From: Variovorax sp. Sphag1AA
GTDB taxonomy: Bacteria > Pseudomonadota > Gammaproteobacteria > Burkholderiales > Burkholderiaceae_C
Reading direction: 5' to 3'
DNA length: 64,000 nucleotides
Assembly: GCF_014192575.1 (NCBI RefSeq)
Contig: NZ_JACHYC010000001.1
Location: 496,001-560,000 of the forward strand
Part shown: positions 25,800 to 36,200 of the stretch, piece after piece
Layout: each line of letters begins with the position of its first letter
Position numbering within the stretch: the first letter of the stretch is position 1
Translations under genes and position numbers: made by a program
Notes under the pieces: generated by a model
What the model saw: the letters and a program-made list of their open reading frames with translations, nothing else
Told to the model about the DNA's origin: nothing
Database searches by the model: none

Positions 25800-26333
25800 G
25801 TGCAGAGCAAGAAGTCCGGTACCAAGCCGGTCCAGCGGGTCATCAAGAAGTATCCGAACCGAAGGCTCTACGACACGGAAACCTCCAGCTACATCACGCT
25901 CGCCGAGGTGAAGCAGCTTGTCATGAACAAGGAATCCTTCGTCGTGCGGGACGCCAAGACCGGCGACGATCTCACGCGCAGCATCCTGCTGCAGGTGATC
26001 CTCGAGGAAGAGGCCGGTGGTGCGCCGATGTTCACTGAGCAGGTGCTCGCCAGCATCATCCGCTTCTACGGTCATGCCATGCAGAGTTACATGGGCCCTT
26101 ACCTGGAAAAGAACATCCAGGCGATGGCCGAGGTGCAGGCGCAGCTCGCGGAAAAGGCCGAGGGCCTGACGCCGGAGATGTGGGCCCGTTTCATGACGCT
26201 TCAATCGCCGGTGCTGCAGGGGCTGATGGGCAACTACGTGGAGCAGTCCAAGAACGTGTTTCTGCAGATGCAGGAGCAGATGCAGAAAAATACAGAGCAG
26301 GTCTTGGGCGCATTCGGCATCAAGCGCCCCTGA
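25800..26333 (+). CDS. phaR: Polyhydroxyalkanoate synthesis repressor
   Basis: PhaR binds DNA at phasin and PHA promoters and also binds PHB granules, releasing repression when polymer forms. The 177-residue protein has the PHB/PHA accumulation-regulator DNA-binding domain at the N-terminus (RVIKKYPNRRLYDTETSSYI, then FVVRDAKTGDDLTRSILLQ). Next is the PHB_acc domain (FTEQVLASIIRFYGHAMQ), and then a Gln/Met-rich helical tail. The start is GTG at 25800 behind a strong AGAAGGAGT site. It stands alone between a small zinc-ribbon gene and rimO. Confidence 0.95.
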   Translation: MQSKKSGTKPVQRVIKKYPNRRLYDTETSSYITLAEVKQLVMNKESFVVRDAKTGDDLTRSILLQVILEEEAGGAPMFTEQVLASIIRFYGHAMQSYMGPYLEKNIQAMAEVQAQLAEKAEGLTPEMWARFMTLQSPVLQGLMGNYVEQSKNVFLQMQEQMQKNTEQVLGAFGIKRP

Positions 26334-26372
26334 ATTCCGCGTGCCGGCCGATAGCTGGGACAATACGGGGAT

Positions 26373-27779
26373 ATGAGCGAAGTAGCCTCCCCCGATAGAA
26401 CGATTGAGCCGACTACCCCCAAGATCGGCTTTGTGAGTCTTGGCTGTCCCAAGGCCCTGACTGATTCCGAACTGATCCTGACCCAACTGAGCGCCGAGGG
26501 TTACCAGACCTCGAAGACCTTCGAAGGCGCAGACCTCGTCATCGTGAACACCTGCGGGTTCATCGATGACGCCGTCAAGGAAAGCCTCGACACGATTGGC
26601 GAAGCCCTTGCCGAGAACGGCCGCGTCATCGTCACTGGCTGCCTGGGCGCCAAGACGGGCGAGCAGGGCGGCAACCTGGTGCGCGAGATGCATCCGAGCG
26701 TGCTGGCGGTGACCGGGCCCCATGCGACGCAGGAAGTGATGGACGCTGTCCATGCGAACTTGCCGAAGCCGCACGATCCGTTCATTGATCTGGTTCCGCA
26801 GGCGTTCGGCGTCGCCGGCCTGAAACTCACGCCGCGGCACTACGCCTATCTCAAGATCAGCGAGGGCTGCAACCATCGCTGCACCTTCTGCATCATCCCG
26901 TCCATGCGCGGCGATCTCGTGTCGCGGCCGGTTGGCGATGTGCTTTCAGAGGCGAAAGCGCTGTTCGAGGGCGGCGTCAAGGAACTGCTGGTGATCAGTC
27001 AGGACACGTCGGCCTACGGCGTCGACGTGAAGTACCGAACAGGCTTCTGGGACGGTAAGCCGGTCAAGACGCGCATGCTCGAACTCGTGCGTACGCTCGG
27101 CGAGATCGCCGCGCCCTATGGCGCGTGGGTTCGGTTGCACTATGTGTATCCGTATCCCAGTGTCGACGAGATCATTCCGTTGATGGCAGAGGGCAAGGTT
27201 CTGCCGTACCTCGACGTGCCGTTGCAACACAGTCACCCCGATGTGCTGCGTCGCATGAAGCGGCCTGCCAGCGGCGAGAAGAACCTCGAGCGCCTCGCGC
27301 GCTGGCGCGAGGTCTGTCCCGAACTGGTGGTTCGCAGCACCTTCATTGCGGGATTCCCGGGCGAGACCGAGGCGGAGTTCGAGCATCTGCTCGACTTCAT
27401 TCGCGAGGCGGAGATCGATCGGGCAGGGTGCTTCGCCTACAGCCCGGTGGCTGGCGCTGCTGCAAACGACATTCCCGGGATGTTGCCCGAAGCCGAGCGA
27501 GAAGCGCGGCGTGCGCGATTCATGGAGGTGGCGGAAGCCGTCTCGATCGCCAAGCTGCAAAGACGCATCGGTGCAACGATGCAGGTCCTCGTGGATTCCG
27601 CGCCCGCGATGGGCCGCAAGGGTGGCGTTGGCCGGAGCTATGCAGATGCGCCCGAGATCGACGGCACCGTGCGGCTGCTGCCGCCCGAGAAGATCAGCAA
27701 GACGCTGAAGGTCGGTGAGTTCACTCGCGCACGTATCGTGGGTGCAGAGGGGCACGACCTGATCGCGCTACCGATTTGA
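26373..27779 (+). CDS. rimO: Ribosomal protein S12 methylthiotransferase
   Basis: RimO is a radical-SAM enzyme that adds a methylthio group to an Asp of ribosomal protein S12. The 468-residue protein has the N-terminal UPF0004 domain with its three cluster cysteines ([28 protein letters not shown]). The radical-SAM motif is [17 protein letters not shown], and [17 protein letters not shown] and a C-terminal TRAM domain follow ([16 protein letters not shown] onward). [17 protein letters not shown] favours RimO over MiaB. ATG at 26373. A short gap and weak ribosome site separate it from phaR. Confidence 0.97.
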   Translation: MSEVASPDRTIEPTTPKIGFVSLGCPKALTDSELILTQLSAEGYQTSKTFEGADLVIVNTCGFIDDAVKESLDTIGEALAENGRVIVTGCLGAKTGEQGGNLVREMHPSVLAVTGPHATQEVMDAVHANLPKPHDPFIDLVPQAFGVAGLKLTPRHYAYLKISEGCNHRCTFCIIPSMRGDLVSRPVGDVLSEAKALFEGGVKELLVISQDTSAYGVDVKYRTGFWDGKPVKTRMLELVRTLGEIAAPYGAWVRLHYVYPYPSVDEIIPLMAEGKVLPYLDVPLQHSHPDVLRRMKRPASGEKNLERLARWREVCPELVVRSTFIAGFPGETEAEFEHLLDFIREAEIDRAGCFAYSPVAGAAANDIPGMLPEAEREARRARFMEVAEAVSIAKLQRRIGATMQVLVDSAPAMGRKGGVGRSYADAPEIDGTVRLLPPEKISKTLKVGEFTRARIVGAEGHDLIALPI

Positions 27780-27792
27780 TGCCGCATACGGC

Positions 27793-27823
27793 CAAGAAAA
27801 AAGCCACCGGAGACCGGTGGCTT
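27793..27823 (-). terminator. Intrinsic terminator of tRNA-Leu
   Basis: AAGCCACCGG (27801-27810) pairs perfectly with CCGGTGGCTT (27814-27823) around a 3-base loop. In the minus sense it is followed by TTTTTTCTT, an ideal U-tract. It lies 35 bases after the tRNA 3' end and also just past the rimO stop on the other strand. Confidence 0.88.
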
Positions 27824-27857
27824 GAATCGAAAAACCCTGGAAGGGTGAACTTAAACT

Positions 27858-27942
<85 letters not shown>

Positions 27943-27969
27943 CCACATATCTGCCGAAGCAGTTATGTT

Positions 27970-30267
27970 TTGAATTTCAGGAAAGAAGGAGATCATATCA
28001 AAAATTTTGGCCATTCCGGCGGATTGCTGGATGAAGTTGAAGGAACGGTTCTTGGACATCGCGACGGACACGGTTTCGTGCAGCGCGATGACGGTGAAGC
28101 CGACATCTATTTGCCCCCTAACGAGATGCGCGCGGTCCTGCACAAGGACCGCGTCAAGGCGCGTGTCGTGCGGCTCGATCGACGAGGCCGTCCGGAGGGT
28201 CGTGTCGTCGAGATACTTGAGCGGCCCGAGCAGCCCATCATCGGGCGCCTTCTGCACGAAGGCGGCGTGTGGCTTGTGGCGCCGGAGGACAAGCGCTACG
28301 GTCAAGACGTGTTGATCCCCAAGGGCGCGACAGGCACTGCGAAGGTCGGGCAGGTCGTGGTCGTGCAGCTCACCGAGCCGCCTGCGCTCTTCGGGCAGCC
28401 CGTGGGTCGTGTGAAGGAAGTGCTCGGCGAGATCGACGACCCCGGCATGGAAATCGAGATCGCTGTTCGCAAGTACGGCGTGCCGCACGAGTTCTCCGAA
28501 GCGTGTCTCGCGGAAGCGAAGGCGCTGCCCGACAAGGTGCGTCCCGCGGACAAGAAGGGGCGAATCGATCTCACTGACATTCCCCTGGTCACCATCGACG
28601 GCGAGGATGCGCGCGACTTCGACGATGCGGTGTACTGCGAGCCCGCCAAGGTCGGCCGGGGCAAGGGCTGGCGTCTGCTGGTTGCGATTGCCGACGTCAG
28701 CGCGTATGTGCAGACCGGCTCGGCCATCGACATCGATGCCTACGATCGCGCGACCAGCGTGTACTTCCCGCGCCGCGTGATCCCGATGCTGCCGGAGAAG
28801 CTGTCCAATGGCCTTTGCTCCCTCAACCCCGAGGTCGAACGGCTGTGCATGGTCTGCGACATGCTCGTGGCGGCCGATGGCGAGATCTACGCCTATCAGT
28901 TCTACCCCGCGGTCATGTGGAGCCATGCGCGTTTCACCTATACCGAGGTCGCCGCGATCCTCGGCAACACGCGAGGACCTGAGGCGCAGAAGCGCAAGGA
29001 GCGTGTCAAGGACTTGCTGAATTTGCACGACGTGTATCGCGCGCTGCTTGGCCAGCGTTCGAAGCGTGGCGCAGTGGATTTCGAGACGACCGAAACGCAG
29101 ATCATCTGCGACGAGGCGGGGCGCATCGAGAAGATCGTGCCGCGCACGCGCAACGAGGCGCATCGCCTGATCGAAGAAGCCATGCTCGCGGCCAACGTCT
29201 GTAGCGCGGACTTCATCGCAGAGGGCAAGCATCCAGGCCTGTATCGCGTGCACGAAGGTCCGACGCCTGAGAAGAAGGAGATCCTCCGCGGCTATCTCAA
29301 GGCAATGGGCGTTGGCCTCTCGATTACCGACGACCCGAAGCCGGGCGAGTTCCAGGCGATCGCCGATGCAACCAAGGAGCGACCCGACGCCCAGCAGATC
29401 CACACCATGCTGCTGCGCTCGATGCAACAGGCGATCTACACGCCGATCAACAGCGGTCACTTCGGGCTCGCGTATGAGGCGTACACCCATTTCACCAGCC
29501 CGATCCGCCGCTACCCGGACCTGCTGGTGCATCGCGTGATCAAGGCGATCCTCGGCAAGACCAAGTACCAGTTGCCGATGCTGCCAACGCCGGGCGAGGC
29601 CCATGCCAAGCTCGCCAAGCGGCTGGCTTCGCGCGTGAAGTCGCCGAACGCCAGGCCGCAGAAGGCCAACGTTGCGCCGAGCAAGGAGGTGCAGGCCTGG
29701 GAAGCGGCCGGATTGCACTGCAGCGCCAACGAGCGCCGTGCCGACGAGGCCAGTCGGGATGTGGAAGCCTGGCTGAAGTGCAAGTACATGCGCGAGCACC
29801 TCGGCGAGGAGTATGGCGGCGTCGTGACCGCGGCCACCACCTTCGGCATCTTCGTCACACTCGATGCGATGTACGTTGAAGGACTGGTCCACATCACCGA
29901 ACTTGGTGGCGAGTACTTCAAGTTCGACGAGCAGCGGCAGGAGTTGCGCGGCGAACGCACGGGGATCCGCTATGCGATCGGCACGCGCGTTCGTGTGCAG
30001 GTCAGCCGCGTCGATCTTGACGGCCGCAAGATCGATTTCCGCCTGGTGCGCGAAGGCGAAGAGCTCGGGGCCCGCGCCATGAAGGACAAAGGCGCGGTGC
30101 CGAGTGGCGTTCCGGTAAAGGCTTCCGCCAAGCGCAGCGCTCGCAAGAAGCCGGAAGCCGTCGAACAAAGCGAACGCGCGCCAAAATCGGCGATGCAGGC
30201 CTTCAAGACTGCGGTCAAGAAGGCGGCCAACAAGATGAAAGTAAAAGGGCGCAAGACGCGCCGTTGA
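27970..30267 (+). CDS. rnr: Ribonuclease R
   Basis: RNase R is the processive 3'-5' exoribonuclease of the RNB family, able to degrade structured RNA. Two cold-shock-like domains ([20 protein letters not shown] and the following one) precede the RNB catalytic domain with [20 protein letters not shown], where the Asp residues bind metal. After it comes the S1 domain ([21 protein letters not shown]) and a Lys/Arg-rich tail from about residue 720. As annotated from TTG 27970 it has 765 residues. The start is unclear: there is no in-frame ATG or GTG before the first domain. AAGGAG at 27986-27991 is spaced for an ATC codon at 27997 (MIKNFGHSG), which would give 756 residues. The SDR gene follows by 17 bases. 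Confidence 0.95.
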   Translation: MNFRKEGDHIKNFGHSGGLLDEVEGTVLGHRDGHGFVQRDDGEADIYLPPNEMRAVLHKDRVKARVVRLDRRGRPEGRVVEILERPEQPIIGRLLHEGGVWLVAPEDKRYGQDVLIPKGATGTAKVGQVVVVQLTEPPALFGQPVGRVKEVLGEIDDPGMEIEIAVRKYGVPHEFSEACLAEAKALPDKVRPADKKGRIDLTDIPLVTIDGEDARDFDDAVYCEPAKVGRGKGWRLLVAIADVSAYVQTGSAIDIDAYDRATSVYFPRRVIPMLPEKLSNGLCSLNPEVERLCMVCDMLVAADGEIYAYQFYPAVMWSHARFTYTEVAAILGNTRGPEAQKRKERVKDLLNLHDVYRALLGQRSKRGAVDFETTETQIICDEAGRIEKIVPRTRNEAHRLIEEAMLAANVCSADFIAEGKHPGLYRVHEGPTPEKKEILRGYLKAMGVGLSITDDPKPGEFQAIADATKERPDAQQIHTMLLRSMQQAIYTPINSGHFGLAYEAYTHFTSPIRRYPDLLVHRVIKAILGKTKYQLPMLPTPGEAHAKLAKRLASRVKSPNARPQKANVAPSKEVQAWEAAGLHCSANERRADEASRDVEAWLKCKYMREHLGEEYGGVVTAATTFGIFVTLDAMYVEGLVHITELGGEYFKFDEQRQELRGERTGIRYAIGTRVRVQVSRVDLDGRKIDFRLVREGEELGARAMKDKGAVPSGVPVKASAKRSARKKPEAVEQSERAPKSAMQAFKTAVKKAANKMKVKGRKTRR
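27992..28000 (-). promoter_or_regulatory. Candidate extended -10 promoter of tRNA-Leu
   Basis: In the minus sense the sequence reads TGATATGAT, an extended -10 (TGn plus TATGAT), about 50 bases before the mature tRNA 5' end. It falls on the ribosome-binding and start region of the divergent rnr gene, so the two signals overlap. No clear -35. Confidence 0.45.
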
Positions 30268-30284
30268 CCCAAGGAGATTTTGGA

Positions 30285-31046
30285 ATGAGTGTTGAAAAGA
30301 AAAGCCGCATCGCCATCGTCACGGGCGCGGGGAGCGGCATCGGCAAGGCGGCCGCACTGGCCCTGCTCGGCGATGGATGGAGCGTCGCGCTGGCTGGCCG
30401 CCGCCTCGAACCGCTGGAACAAGTCGCGCAGGAATCGGGCGCAGGTGAGCGGGCATTCGCGGTGTCGACCGATGTTGCCAACCCGGAATCGGTGAAGGCG
30501 CTGTTCGCCGCGGTGGTTGAGCGCTTCGGCCGCGTCGATCTCCTCTTCAACAACGCCGGCGTGGGTAATCCGCCGGGGCCGTTCGAGGACTGGACGCCGG
30601 AGCAATGGCGCGGGGTCGTCGACATCAACCTGAACGGCATGTTCTATTGCATCCAGCAGGCGTTCCGCACGATGAGCTCGCAGACGCCGCGTGGCGGGCG
30701 GATCATCAATAACGGCTCGATTTCGGCCACGACGCCGCGGCCGAATTCGATCGCCTATACGTCCACCAAGCACGCGGTCGAGGGACTGACCAAGACGGCG
30801 TCGCTGGATGGCCGCAAGCACGATATCGCGGTGGGCCAGATCGACGTGGGCAATGCACTGACCGAGTTGGCCGCGCGCATGACCAAAGGGGTGCCGCAAG
30901 CCAATGGCGAGATCGCGATCGAGCCGACCATGAATGTGTCGATCGTCGGGCAGTCCGTGCTCTACATGGCCAATCTGCCGTTGGATGCCAACGTGCTCTT
31001 CCACACGGTGATGGCGACCAAGATGCCCTTCGTGGGCCGCGGCTGA
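30285..31046 (+). CDS. Short-chain dehydrogenase/reductase
   Basis: This 253-residue classical SDR has the cofactor motif [12 protein letters not shown], the NNAG motif in [16 protein letters not shown], and the catalytic Ser-Tyr-Lys in [24 protein letters not shown] basic RR pair after the second strand (LAGRRLEP) suggests NADP use. Substrate unknown. The tail ([29 protein letters not shown]) is that of a common uncharacterised proteobacterial SDR group. ATG at 30285 has AAGGAG 9 bases upstream. It is probably co-transcribed with rnr, and it converges with nnr 6 bases away. Confidence 0.85.
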   Translation: MSVEKKSRIAIVTGAGSGIGKAAALALLGDGWSVALAGRRLEPLEQVAQESGAGERAFAVSTDVANPESVKALFAAVVERFGRVDLLFNNAGVGNPPGPFEDWTPEQWRGVVDINLNGMFYCIQQAFRTMSSQTPRGGRIINNGSISATTPRPNSIAYTSTKHAVEGLTKTASLDGRKHDIAVGQIDVGNALTELAARMTKGVPQANGEIAIEPTMNVSIVGQSVLYMANLPLDANVLFHTVMATKMPFVGRG

Positions 31047-31052
31047 CGGCGC

Positions 31053-32522
31053 TCAGGGGGCGATTTGCCGGCTGCCGCCGGCGAGCGCCCCTGCCGTGAG
31101 TGGAATCTCTGGCGGCCAGCGATCCGCGAGGTCTCCGTGGCGCCAGACGGCGTCGCAAGTGGCCGTCATGGGTGGCAGGCCGGAAGCGAGTGCTGCACCG
31201 ATCATGCCGGCGAGCACGTCGCCTGTGCCGGCCGTTGCCAAACGCCCATTGCCGGTCGGATTGATCACCGGGGTTCCGTTGGGCTCCGCGATCACTGTGC
31301 CGGACCCTTTCAGCGCAACGATCGCGCCGAACCTCGCAGCGAGTTCGCGTGCCGCGGCAAGGCGGTTGTGCTGAACCTCGCGGGCGCTCGATTGCAGCAG
31401 GCGAGCTGCTTCGAGCGGGTGCGGTGTCAAGACCGTCGGCCGGTTGTTCGAGGTGCGCGCCTTCAGCAGGCTCTGCAGCGCAGGGTCCGCGGCTATGCAA
31501 TTGAGCGCGTCCGCATCGAGAACCAGCGCGCTGGCGTTCGGGAGGATTTGCGGCAGCAGTTCGCCCACTGCGTTGCCGCCTCCGCATCCGCACACGACGG
31601 CCATGTCTGAAAGATCAAGCGTGTCAGGCCGGCGGAACATGAGCTCGGGCCGCACCTGATCTAGTACCGGCGCACCGGCATCGAGCAGCGCGACGAACAC
31701 TCGCCCTGCGCCAGCGTTGAGGGCCGCAGAGCCTGCGAGCAGGGCCGCGCCTGTCATTCCGGGTGCGCCGCCAATCACTGCGACGTCGCCGTAGCTTCCT
31801 TTGTGCGAGGCATGCGGGCGCTCCGATGCGGAACGGAGGCCGGGCAATCTGGCGATTGGCGCCTCCACGACGCCGGAAATGCCAAGGTCGTCAAACCACA
31901 CGTCGCCCGCGGCGTCTCGGCCGCTCGCCGTGAAAAGTCCGGGCTTGAGCGTCAGCAGACTCAGGCAAACGCGATGCCCCCGTTCGCTCTTTGTTTGGAG
32001 GTAGCTTTCGGCGAGGACGCCGGTATCTGCATCGAGTCCTGAAGGCGTGTCGATGCTGAGCACGGGTGTGACTCCACCGGCCATCCTGTGAAGCCAGTCG
32101 AGCATCTCGCCCGACGGCGGCCGGGCAGACCCGATCCCGAGCAGGGCATCCACTGCAAGGCCGTAGTGGGACGGGGGTGCGTCGGCAAACGTGACGCCAG
32201 CATCCCGTGCACGCTGGAGCGAAGCTTGCGCATCAGCCGGAAGCCGGGCGTCTTCCCCGATGCGGGTGACGACCGTCCTGAAGCCGCGCCGCTGAAGCTG
32301 CGCCGCAGCCTCGAAGCCGTCGCCACCGTTGTTACCCGGTCCGCAGGCAACCCAGATGACGCGCGCGTGGGGCGCCAACGCCATCGCCAGCCGGGCCACC
32401 GCCAGGCCCGCGCGCTGCATCAGCGTGTGCGGAGGATGGGCCTTGGCTGCCGCTTCCTCGATCTGGCGCGTGGCCGCGATATCAAACAGATCGGCGGCGG
32501 TGGCGGAGGTGATGCGAAGCAT
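31053..32522 (-). CDS. nnr: Bifunctional NAD(P)HX epimerase/dehydratase
   Basis: This is a metabolite-repair enzyme that restores hydrated NAD(P)H. The 489-residue protein fuses two domains. The N-terminal YjeF_N epimerase (residues about 20-215) has CGPGNNGGDGFEAA and AVDALLGIG. The C-terminal carbohydrate-kinase-like dehydratase (about 230-480) has GGAPGMTGAALLAGSAALNAGAG, LTPHPLEAARLL and the nucleotide site TAGTGDVLAGMIGA. Length and order match Nnr of other proteobacteria. It is the last gene of a minus-strand group after dadA (18-base gap). Confidence 0.95.
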   Translation of the reverse strand: MLRITSATAADLFDIAATRQIEEAAAKAHPPHTLMQRAGLAVARLAMALAPHARVIWVACGPGNNGGDGFEAAAQLQRRGFRTVVTRIGEDARLPADAQASLQRARDAGVTFADAPPSHYGLAVDALLGIGSARPPSGEMLDWLHRMAGGVTPVLSIDTPSGLDADTGVLAESYLQTKSERGHRVCLSLLTLKPGLFTASGRDAAGDVWFDDLGISGVVEAPIARLPGLRSASERPHASHKGSYGDVAVIGGAPGMTGAALLAGSAALNAGAGRVFVALLDAGAPVLDQVRPELMFRRPDTLDLSDMAVVCGCGGGNAVGELLPQILPNASALVLDADALNCIAADPALQSLLKARTSNNRPTVLTPHPLEAARLLQSSAREVQHNRLAAARELAARFGAIVALKGSGTVIAEPNGTPVINPTGNGRLATAGTGDVLAGMIGAALASGLPPMTATCDAVWRHGDLADRWPPEIPLTAGALAGGSRQIAP

Positions 32523-32540
32523 GCGGCAGTCCTCGTCAGG

Positions 32541-33797
32541 TCAATGTTGCAGCAGGCGCTCCATTCCGAGGCCCTCAAGGTCAATGCCGGGGTCGCGGCC
32601 CTGCATGAGGTCCGCAAGAACACGTGCGCTGCCGCACGAAAGCGCCCAGCCACTGGATCCATGTCCAAGGTTGAGCCAGACGCCCGGCACGCCGCTGGGG
32701 CCGATGATCGGCGGCCCATCCGGCAGCATCGGCCGAGCGCCTTTCCATTGCTGGACGCCCGAGCGAAGCGTCACCGCGCCGGGAAACCAGTCCTGGAGTA
32801 CCTTGTAGAGCGTCTGCAGCGACGCCGGGTTGATCGTTCCGAGCGACCCGCCGATCTCCGCGCTGCCTGCGACTCGCACCCGGAGGCCGAGCCTGGAGAT
32901 CGCGACCTTGTATCGCTCGTCCATGACCGCGCTGCGTGGCGCATTGAGCGGCTCCCGGATATTTGCGCTGATCGAGTGGCCGTAGACCGGTGCGAGCGGC
33001 ACACGCAATCCCAGCGGCCTGAGCAAATCCGCGGAGGCGACGCCGGCGCAGACCACCACCGCGTCGAAGCGATGGCTTTCGGAGCCGGACGCAAGCGAAA
33101 TCTCGGTAGGGGCCGAACGCCTCAGTGGCGCTAGGTCGCAATTGAAATGGAATTGCGCTCCCAACGCCTCGGCCTCCCACTTGAGCAATTGGGCGAACTG
33201 CCGGCAATTGGCAACCTCGTCCTCGGGCAGGTAGATGGCCCCGGCGAGCGAGGTGTCGGCACTGAGCGCGGGCTCGATCTTCCGGGCCTCGTCAGCATCG
33301 ATCTCCTGGAACTTGGTTCCGGCAGCCCGCAGCACGTCGAGGCCGGCCTGGACCAGCTTCTTCTCGCGCTTGGAACGCATGAGCACTAGGTACCCATCGC
33401 TGCGCTCGTAGTCGAGCTCGCAGGCTTCGGTGATGGCGTGAAGGCGAGCCCGACTGTAGAAAGCGAGTCGCTGCAACCGCGTACGGTTGGCGAGATAGGT
33501 TTCGAGCTTGCAGGCACGTTGCCAGTGCGCCATCCATCGCATGTCGCGCATGGACAGCGGCCAGCGCAACTTGACCGCACCGTGCGTCGACAGGAGCGAG
33601 CGAAGCACCTTGCCGCGCATGCCCGGGGCTGCCCACGGAGTGACGTAGCCCGGGGCGACAACACCGGCGTTGGCAAAACTCGATTCCTCGGCCGCGGCGC
33701 CGCGTCGGTCGAAGACCATGACTTCATGGCCGTCCGAGGCCAACTCCCAAGCAGTGGTGACGCCGATGATGCCGGCTCCCACGATCGCTACTTTCAT
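32541..33797 (-). CDS. dadA: D-amino acid dehydrogenase
   Basis: This FAD-dependent, membrane-associated dehydrogenase oxidises D-amino acids (D-alanine best known) to 2-oxo acids, passing electrons to the respiratory chain. The 418-residue protein has the N-terminal dinucleotide-binding motif VAIVGAGIIGVTTAWELASDGHEV, then SFANAGVVAPGYVTPWAAPGM, a DadA hallmark. The C-terminal FAD contact region is WLNLGHGSSGWALSCGSARVLADL. Length is usual (432 in Escherichia coli). The alanine racemase gene often found beside dadA is absent; instead an amidase lies upstream and nnr downstream, all on the same strand. Confidence 0.9.
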   Translation of the reverse strand: MKVAIVGAGIIGVTTAWELASDGHEVMVFDRRGAAAEESSFANAGVVAPGYVTPWAAPGMRGKVLRSLLSTHGAVKLRWPLSMRDMRWMAHWQRACKLETYLANRTRLQRLAFYSRARLHAITEACELDYERSDGYLVLMRSKREKKLVQAGLDVLRAAGTKFQEIDADEARKIEPALSADTSLAGAIYLPEDEVANCRQFAQLLKWEAEALGAQFHFNCDLAPLRRSAPTEISLASGSESHRFDAVVVCAGVASADLLRPLGLRVPLAPVYGHSISANIREPLNAPRSAVMDERYKVAISRLGLRVRVAGSAEIGGSLGTINPASLQTLYKVLQDWFPGAVTLRSGVQQWKGARPMLPDGPPIIGPSGVPGVWLNLGHGSSGWALSCGSARVLADLMQGRDPGIDLEGLGMERLLQH

Positions 33798-33848
33798 TCG
33801 GTACTTTGTAGATATTGAATCGACGCCCAGGGGCGGTGTCGGGCCGGA

Positions 33849-35177
33849 CTACCGGCCGCTGAGCGCGTGCTCGGCTTGTAGCGCTACGGCCAGCACCCCG
33901 TCATCGTGAAGCGCAGCGTGCCAGATCATCAGGCCGACCGGCAACTCGCCTTGGGTGTGGCATGGAATCGAGATCGCGCAGCCGTCGAGCATGTTGATCA
34001 CCGACGGGTTGCGCAAAAGCAGTGCGTTGACGCGGAAGAACTCTTCGTCGCGCTCCTTGCCTGGCGCGACGCTCGCGATGGTCGGCGCCGTGATGGGCAC
34101 CGTCGGCGAGAGCACCGCGTCGAAAGGCGCGAGCGACAGTTCCATTCGGGCGATCCAGTCCCTCCGGGCATTGCAGAGGTCGATGTACTCGTGCGCCTTC
34201 ATCGACGCGCCCTTCAGGATCCGCTGTGCGACTCGAGGGTCGTAACCTGCGCCGCTGCGCTCGAGCAGATGGCGGTGCCAGGCATAGGACTCCGCTGCAG
34301 AGAAGCCGCCGGTGGCGTTGATCGCCGGCAGATCCGCAAGCGCAGGGAGGCTGATTTCAGTGATCTGCGCACCGGCGTTCCGCAGCGTGCGGAGCGTTCG
34401 CTCGAAGGCGCCGGCAACGACCGGATCCATTTCGTTCGGGAAAAGGTCAGAGGAGACTGCAAGACGGTAGGACGCCAGGGGCGCGTTTCCGGCAGTGACG
34501 CGGCGATTCGCAAGGATCTCGTGCGCCGTGATCGCATCGCGGACCGAGCGTGTCATCGCGCAAACCGTGTCGAGCGTGGTCGACAACGGGAGAGCGCCGT
34601 CGGTCGGGACGAGGCGGGCTGTGTTCTTGAACCCGACGATTCCGTTGAGGGCGGCGGGAATCCGGATCGAGCCACCGGTGTCCGAGCCGAGGCCGATGAA
34701 CGCTGCACCCGTGGCGACGGAAACTGCAGCACCGGAGGACGAGCCGCCCGGAATGCGCGCCGTGCTCCGATCGCTCGCATTGGCTGGCGTTCCGTGGTGC
34801 GGATTGATCCCGACGCCGGAGAAGGCGAACTCCGTCATGTTCGTCCTGCCGAGTAGGGCGCCTCCGGCGGCTCGGAGACGGGCGACCGCGACTGCATCCG
34901 CCTTCGCCGGCGGGGCATGCGAGAGCACCGCAGATCCGGCGGGGGTGGCTTGGCCAGCAATGTCGAAAAGGTCCTTCGCCGTGAAAGCGAGCCCCGCCAG
35001 CGGTTGTTCCACCCGAGCCCCCATGGAGTCCCGCCGCGCTTCCTCGAACAGGGCGCGCGTGAAGACATGCTCGCAGGCTGCCGATTGGGCGGCTGCGATC
35101 GAGTGCTCCATTTCGGTGCGTGTATCGGAGGCGCCCGTCATCAGGGCATGGCGGGCGGCGTTCAGATCGGAGCGCAT
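33849..35177 (-). CDS. Amidase-signature family amidase
   Basis: This 442-residue hydrolase has the Ser-cisSer-Lys triad. The catalytic Lys lies in [13 protein letters not shown]. The Gly/Ser-rich signature [17 protein letters not shown] holds the cis-Ser, and [23 protein letters not shown] holds the nucleophile Ser. The architecture matches AtzF/GatA-like amidases, but GatA is excluded because no gatB or gatC is nearby and the C-terminal region differs. Substrate unknown. It is first in the minus-strand group amidase-dadA-nnr (51 bases to dadA). Its start is 218 bases from rpsB and divergent from it; ATG at 35177. Confidence 0.88.
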   Translation of the reverse strand: MRSDLNAARHALMTGASDTRTEMEHSIAAAQSAACEHVFTRALFEEARRDSMGARVEQPLAGLAFTAKDLFDIAGQATPAGSAVLSHAPPAKADAVAVARLRAAGGALLGRTNMTEFAFSGVGINPHHGTPANASDRSTARIPGGSSSGAAVSVATGAAFIGLGSDTGGSIRIPAALNGIVGFKNTARLVPTDGALPLSTTLDTVCAMTRSVRDAITAHEILANRRVTAGNAPLASYRLAVSSDLFPNEMDPVVAGAFERTLRTLRNAGAQITEISLPALADLPAINATGGFSAAESYAWHRHLLERSGAGYDPRVAQRILKGASMKAHEYIDLCNARRDWIARMELSLAPFDAVLSPTVPITAPTIASVAPGKERDEEFFRVNALLLRNPSVINMLDGCAISIPCHTQGELPVGLMIWHAALHDDGVLAVALQAEHALSGR

Positions 35178-35213
35178 ATTGGGCGGAATGCGGCAGGAAG
35201 GGGATGGGGTGCG

Positions 35214-35224
35214 TGCTATACTCT
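35214..35224 (+). promoter_or_regulatory. Extended -10 promoter of rpsB
   Basis: TGCTATACT (TGn plus TATACT at 35217-35222) is an extended -10 with no clear -35, giving a start near 35229 and an untranslated leader of about 165 bases. The eleven bases TGCTATACTCT are identical to those in front of tRNA-Val. Confidence 0.65.
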
Positions 35225-35228
35225 TTGG

Positions 35229-35395
35229 GTTTCGCTCCGGGTACTTTTACTCATCTTCCCTGGTGTTTTCCCAGGGCGAAGCGCATCCGCAAACCAGCCC
35301 AATCAAGGTGTTGTGAGGCCTCGATCCCATCGAATTCATTGGGTGAGGCGCACAAAACGGGCTGGATTTTAGACCCAACCTTTGGAGTTATCTCT
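35229..35395 (+). promoter_or_regulatory. Long rpsB leader, candidate S2 autoregulation site
   Basis: About 165 bases lie between the predicted transcript start and the rpsB ATG. A hairpin CCCTGG (35258-35263) / CCAGGG (35271-35276) with flanking TTC/GAA pairing is visible. In enteric bacteria the rpsB leader of similar length binds S2 and represses translation; the same role here is inferred. Confidence 0.5.
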
Positions 35396-36151
35396 ATGTC
35401 GACCACCATGCGTGAAATGCTGGAAGCCGGCGTCCATTTCGGACACCAAACCCGCTTCTGGAACCCCAAGATGGCCCCGTACATCTTCGGTCACCGCAAC
35501 AAGATTCACATCATCAACCTGGAAAAGTCGCTCCCGATGTTCCAGGACGCGATGAAGTACGCCAAGCAACTCACCGCCAATCGCGGCACCATCCTCATGG
35601 TCGGCACCAAGCGCCAGGCCCGTGAGATCGTTGCTGCCGAAGCGCGCCGCGCTGGCGTTCCTTACGTCGACACCCGCTGGCTCGGCGGCATGCTGACGAA
35701 CTTCAAGACCGTCAAGACCTCGATCAAGCGCCTCAAGGACATGAAGGCCCAGCTTGAAGCCGGCCTCGACAGCCTGAGCAAGAAAGAGCAGCTCACCTTC
35801 ACGCGCGAAATCGAGAAGCTCGAGAAGGACATCGGCGGCATCCAGGATATGGGCGCGCTGCCGGACGCGATCTTCGTGATTGACGTGGGTTTCCACAAGA
35901 TCGCCGTGGCAGAAGCCAAGAAGCTCGGTATCCCGCTGATCGGCGTGGTGGACTCCAACCACTCGCCCGAAGGTATCGACTACGTGATCCCGGGCAATGA
36001 TGACTCGTCGAAGGCCGTCACGCTGTATGCGCGCGGCATCGCCGACGCGATCATCGAAGGCCGTGCAAATGCGGTCAGCGATGTGGTCAAGGCTGTGTCC
36101 GAAGGCAATGCTGATGAGTTCGTCGAGGTCGAAGAGGGCGCTTCCGCCTGA
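35396..36151 (+). CDS. rpsB: 30S ribosomal protein S2
   Basis: S2 is a small-subunit protein near the mRNA exit and bS1 binding site. The 251-residue protein shows [31 protein letters not shown], the coiled-coil region around residues 105-150, and the C-terminal signatures [33 protein letters not shown] and [12 protein letters not shown] at 35396 starts [17 protein letters not shown], the normal N-terminus; the open frame upstream is only leader. A strong terminator follows, before tsf. Confidence 0.98.
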   Translation: MSTTMREMLEAGVHFGHQTRFWNPKMAPYIFGHRNKIHIINLEKSLPMFQDAMKYAKQLTANRGTILMVGTKRQAREIVAAEARRAGVPYVDTRWLGGMLTNFKTVKTSIKRLKDMKAQLEAGLDSLSKKEQLTFTREIEKLEKDIGGIQDMGALPDAIFVIDVGFHKIAVAEAKKLGIPLIGVVDSNHSPEGIDYVIPGNDDSSKAVTLYARGIADAIIEGRANAVSDVVKAVSEGNADEFVEVEEGASA

Positions 36152-36174
36152 TTTGTGCTCGTCCGAGCCTGAAG

Positions 36175-36200
36175 AAGGGGCCTCGAAGCCCCTTTTTTTT
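36175..36200 (+). terminator. Terminator or attenuator between rpsB and tsf
   Basis: AAGGGGC (36175-36181) pairs with GCCCCTT (36188-36194) around CTCGAA, followed by eight T. This is a textbook intrinsic terminator. tsf follows 60 bases later, so readthrough or a second promoter must feed it. Confidence 0.85.

Noticed and set aside
33849..35177. Amidase as GatA of the Glu-tRNA amidotransferase
   Set aside because: No gatB or gatC neighbours, and the gene is grouped with dadA and nnr; a stand-alone amidase is more likely.
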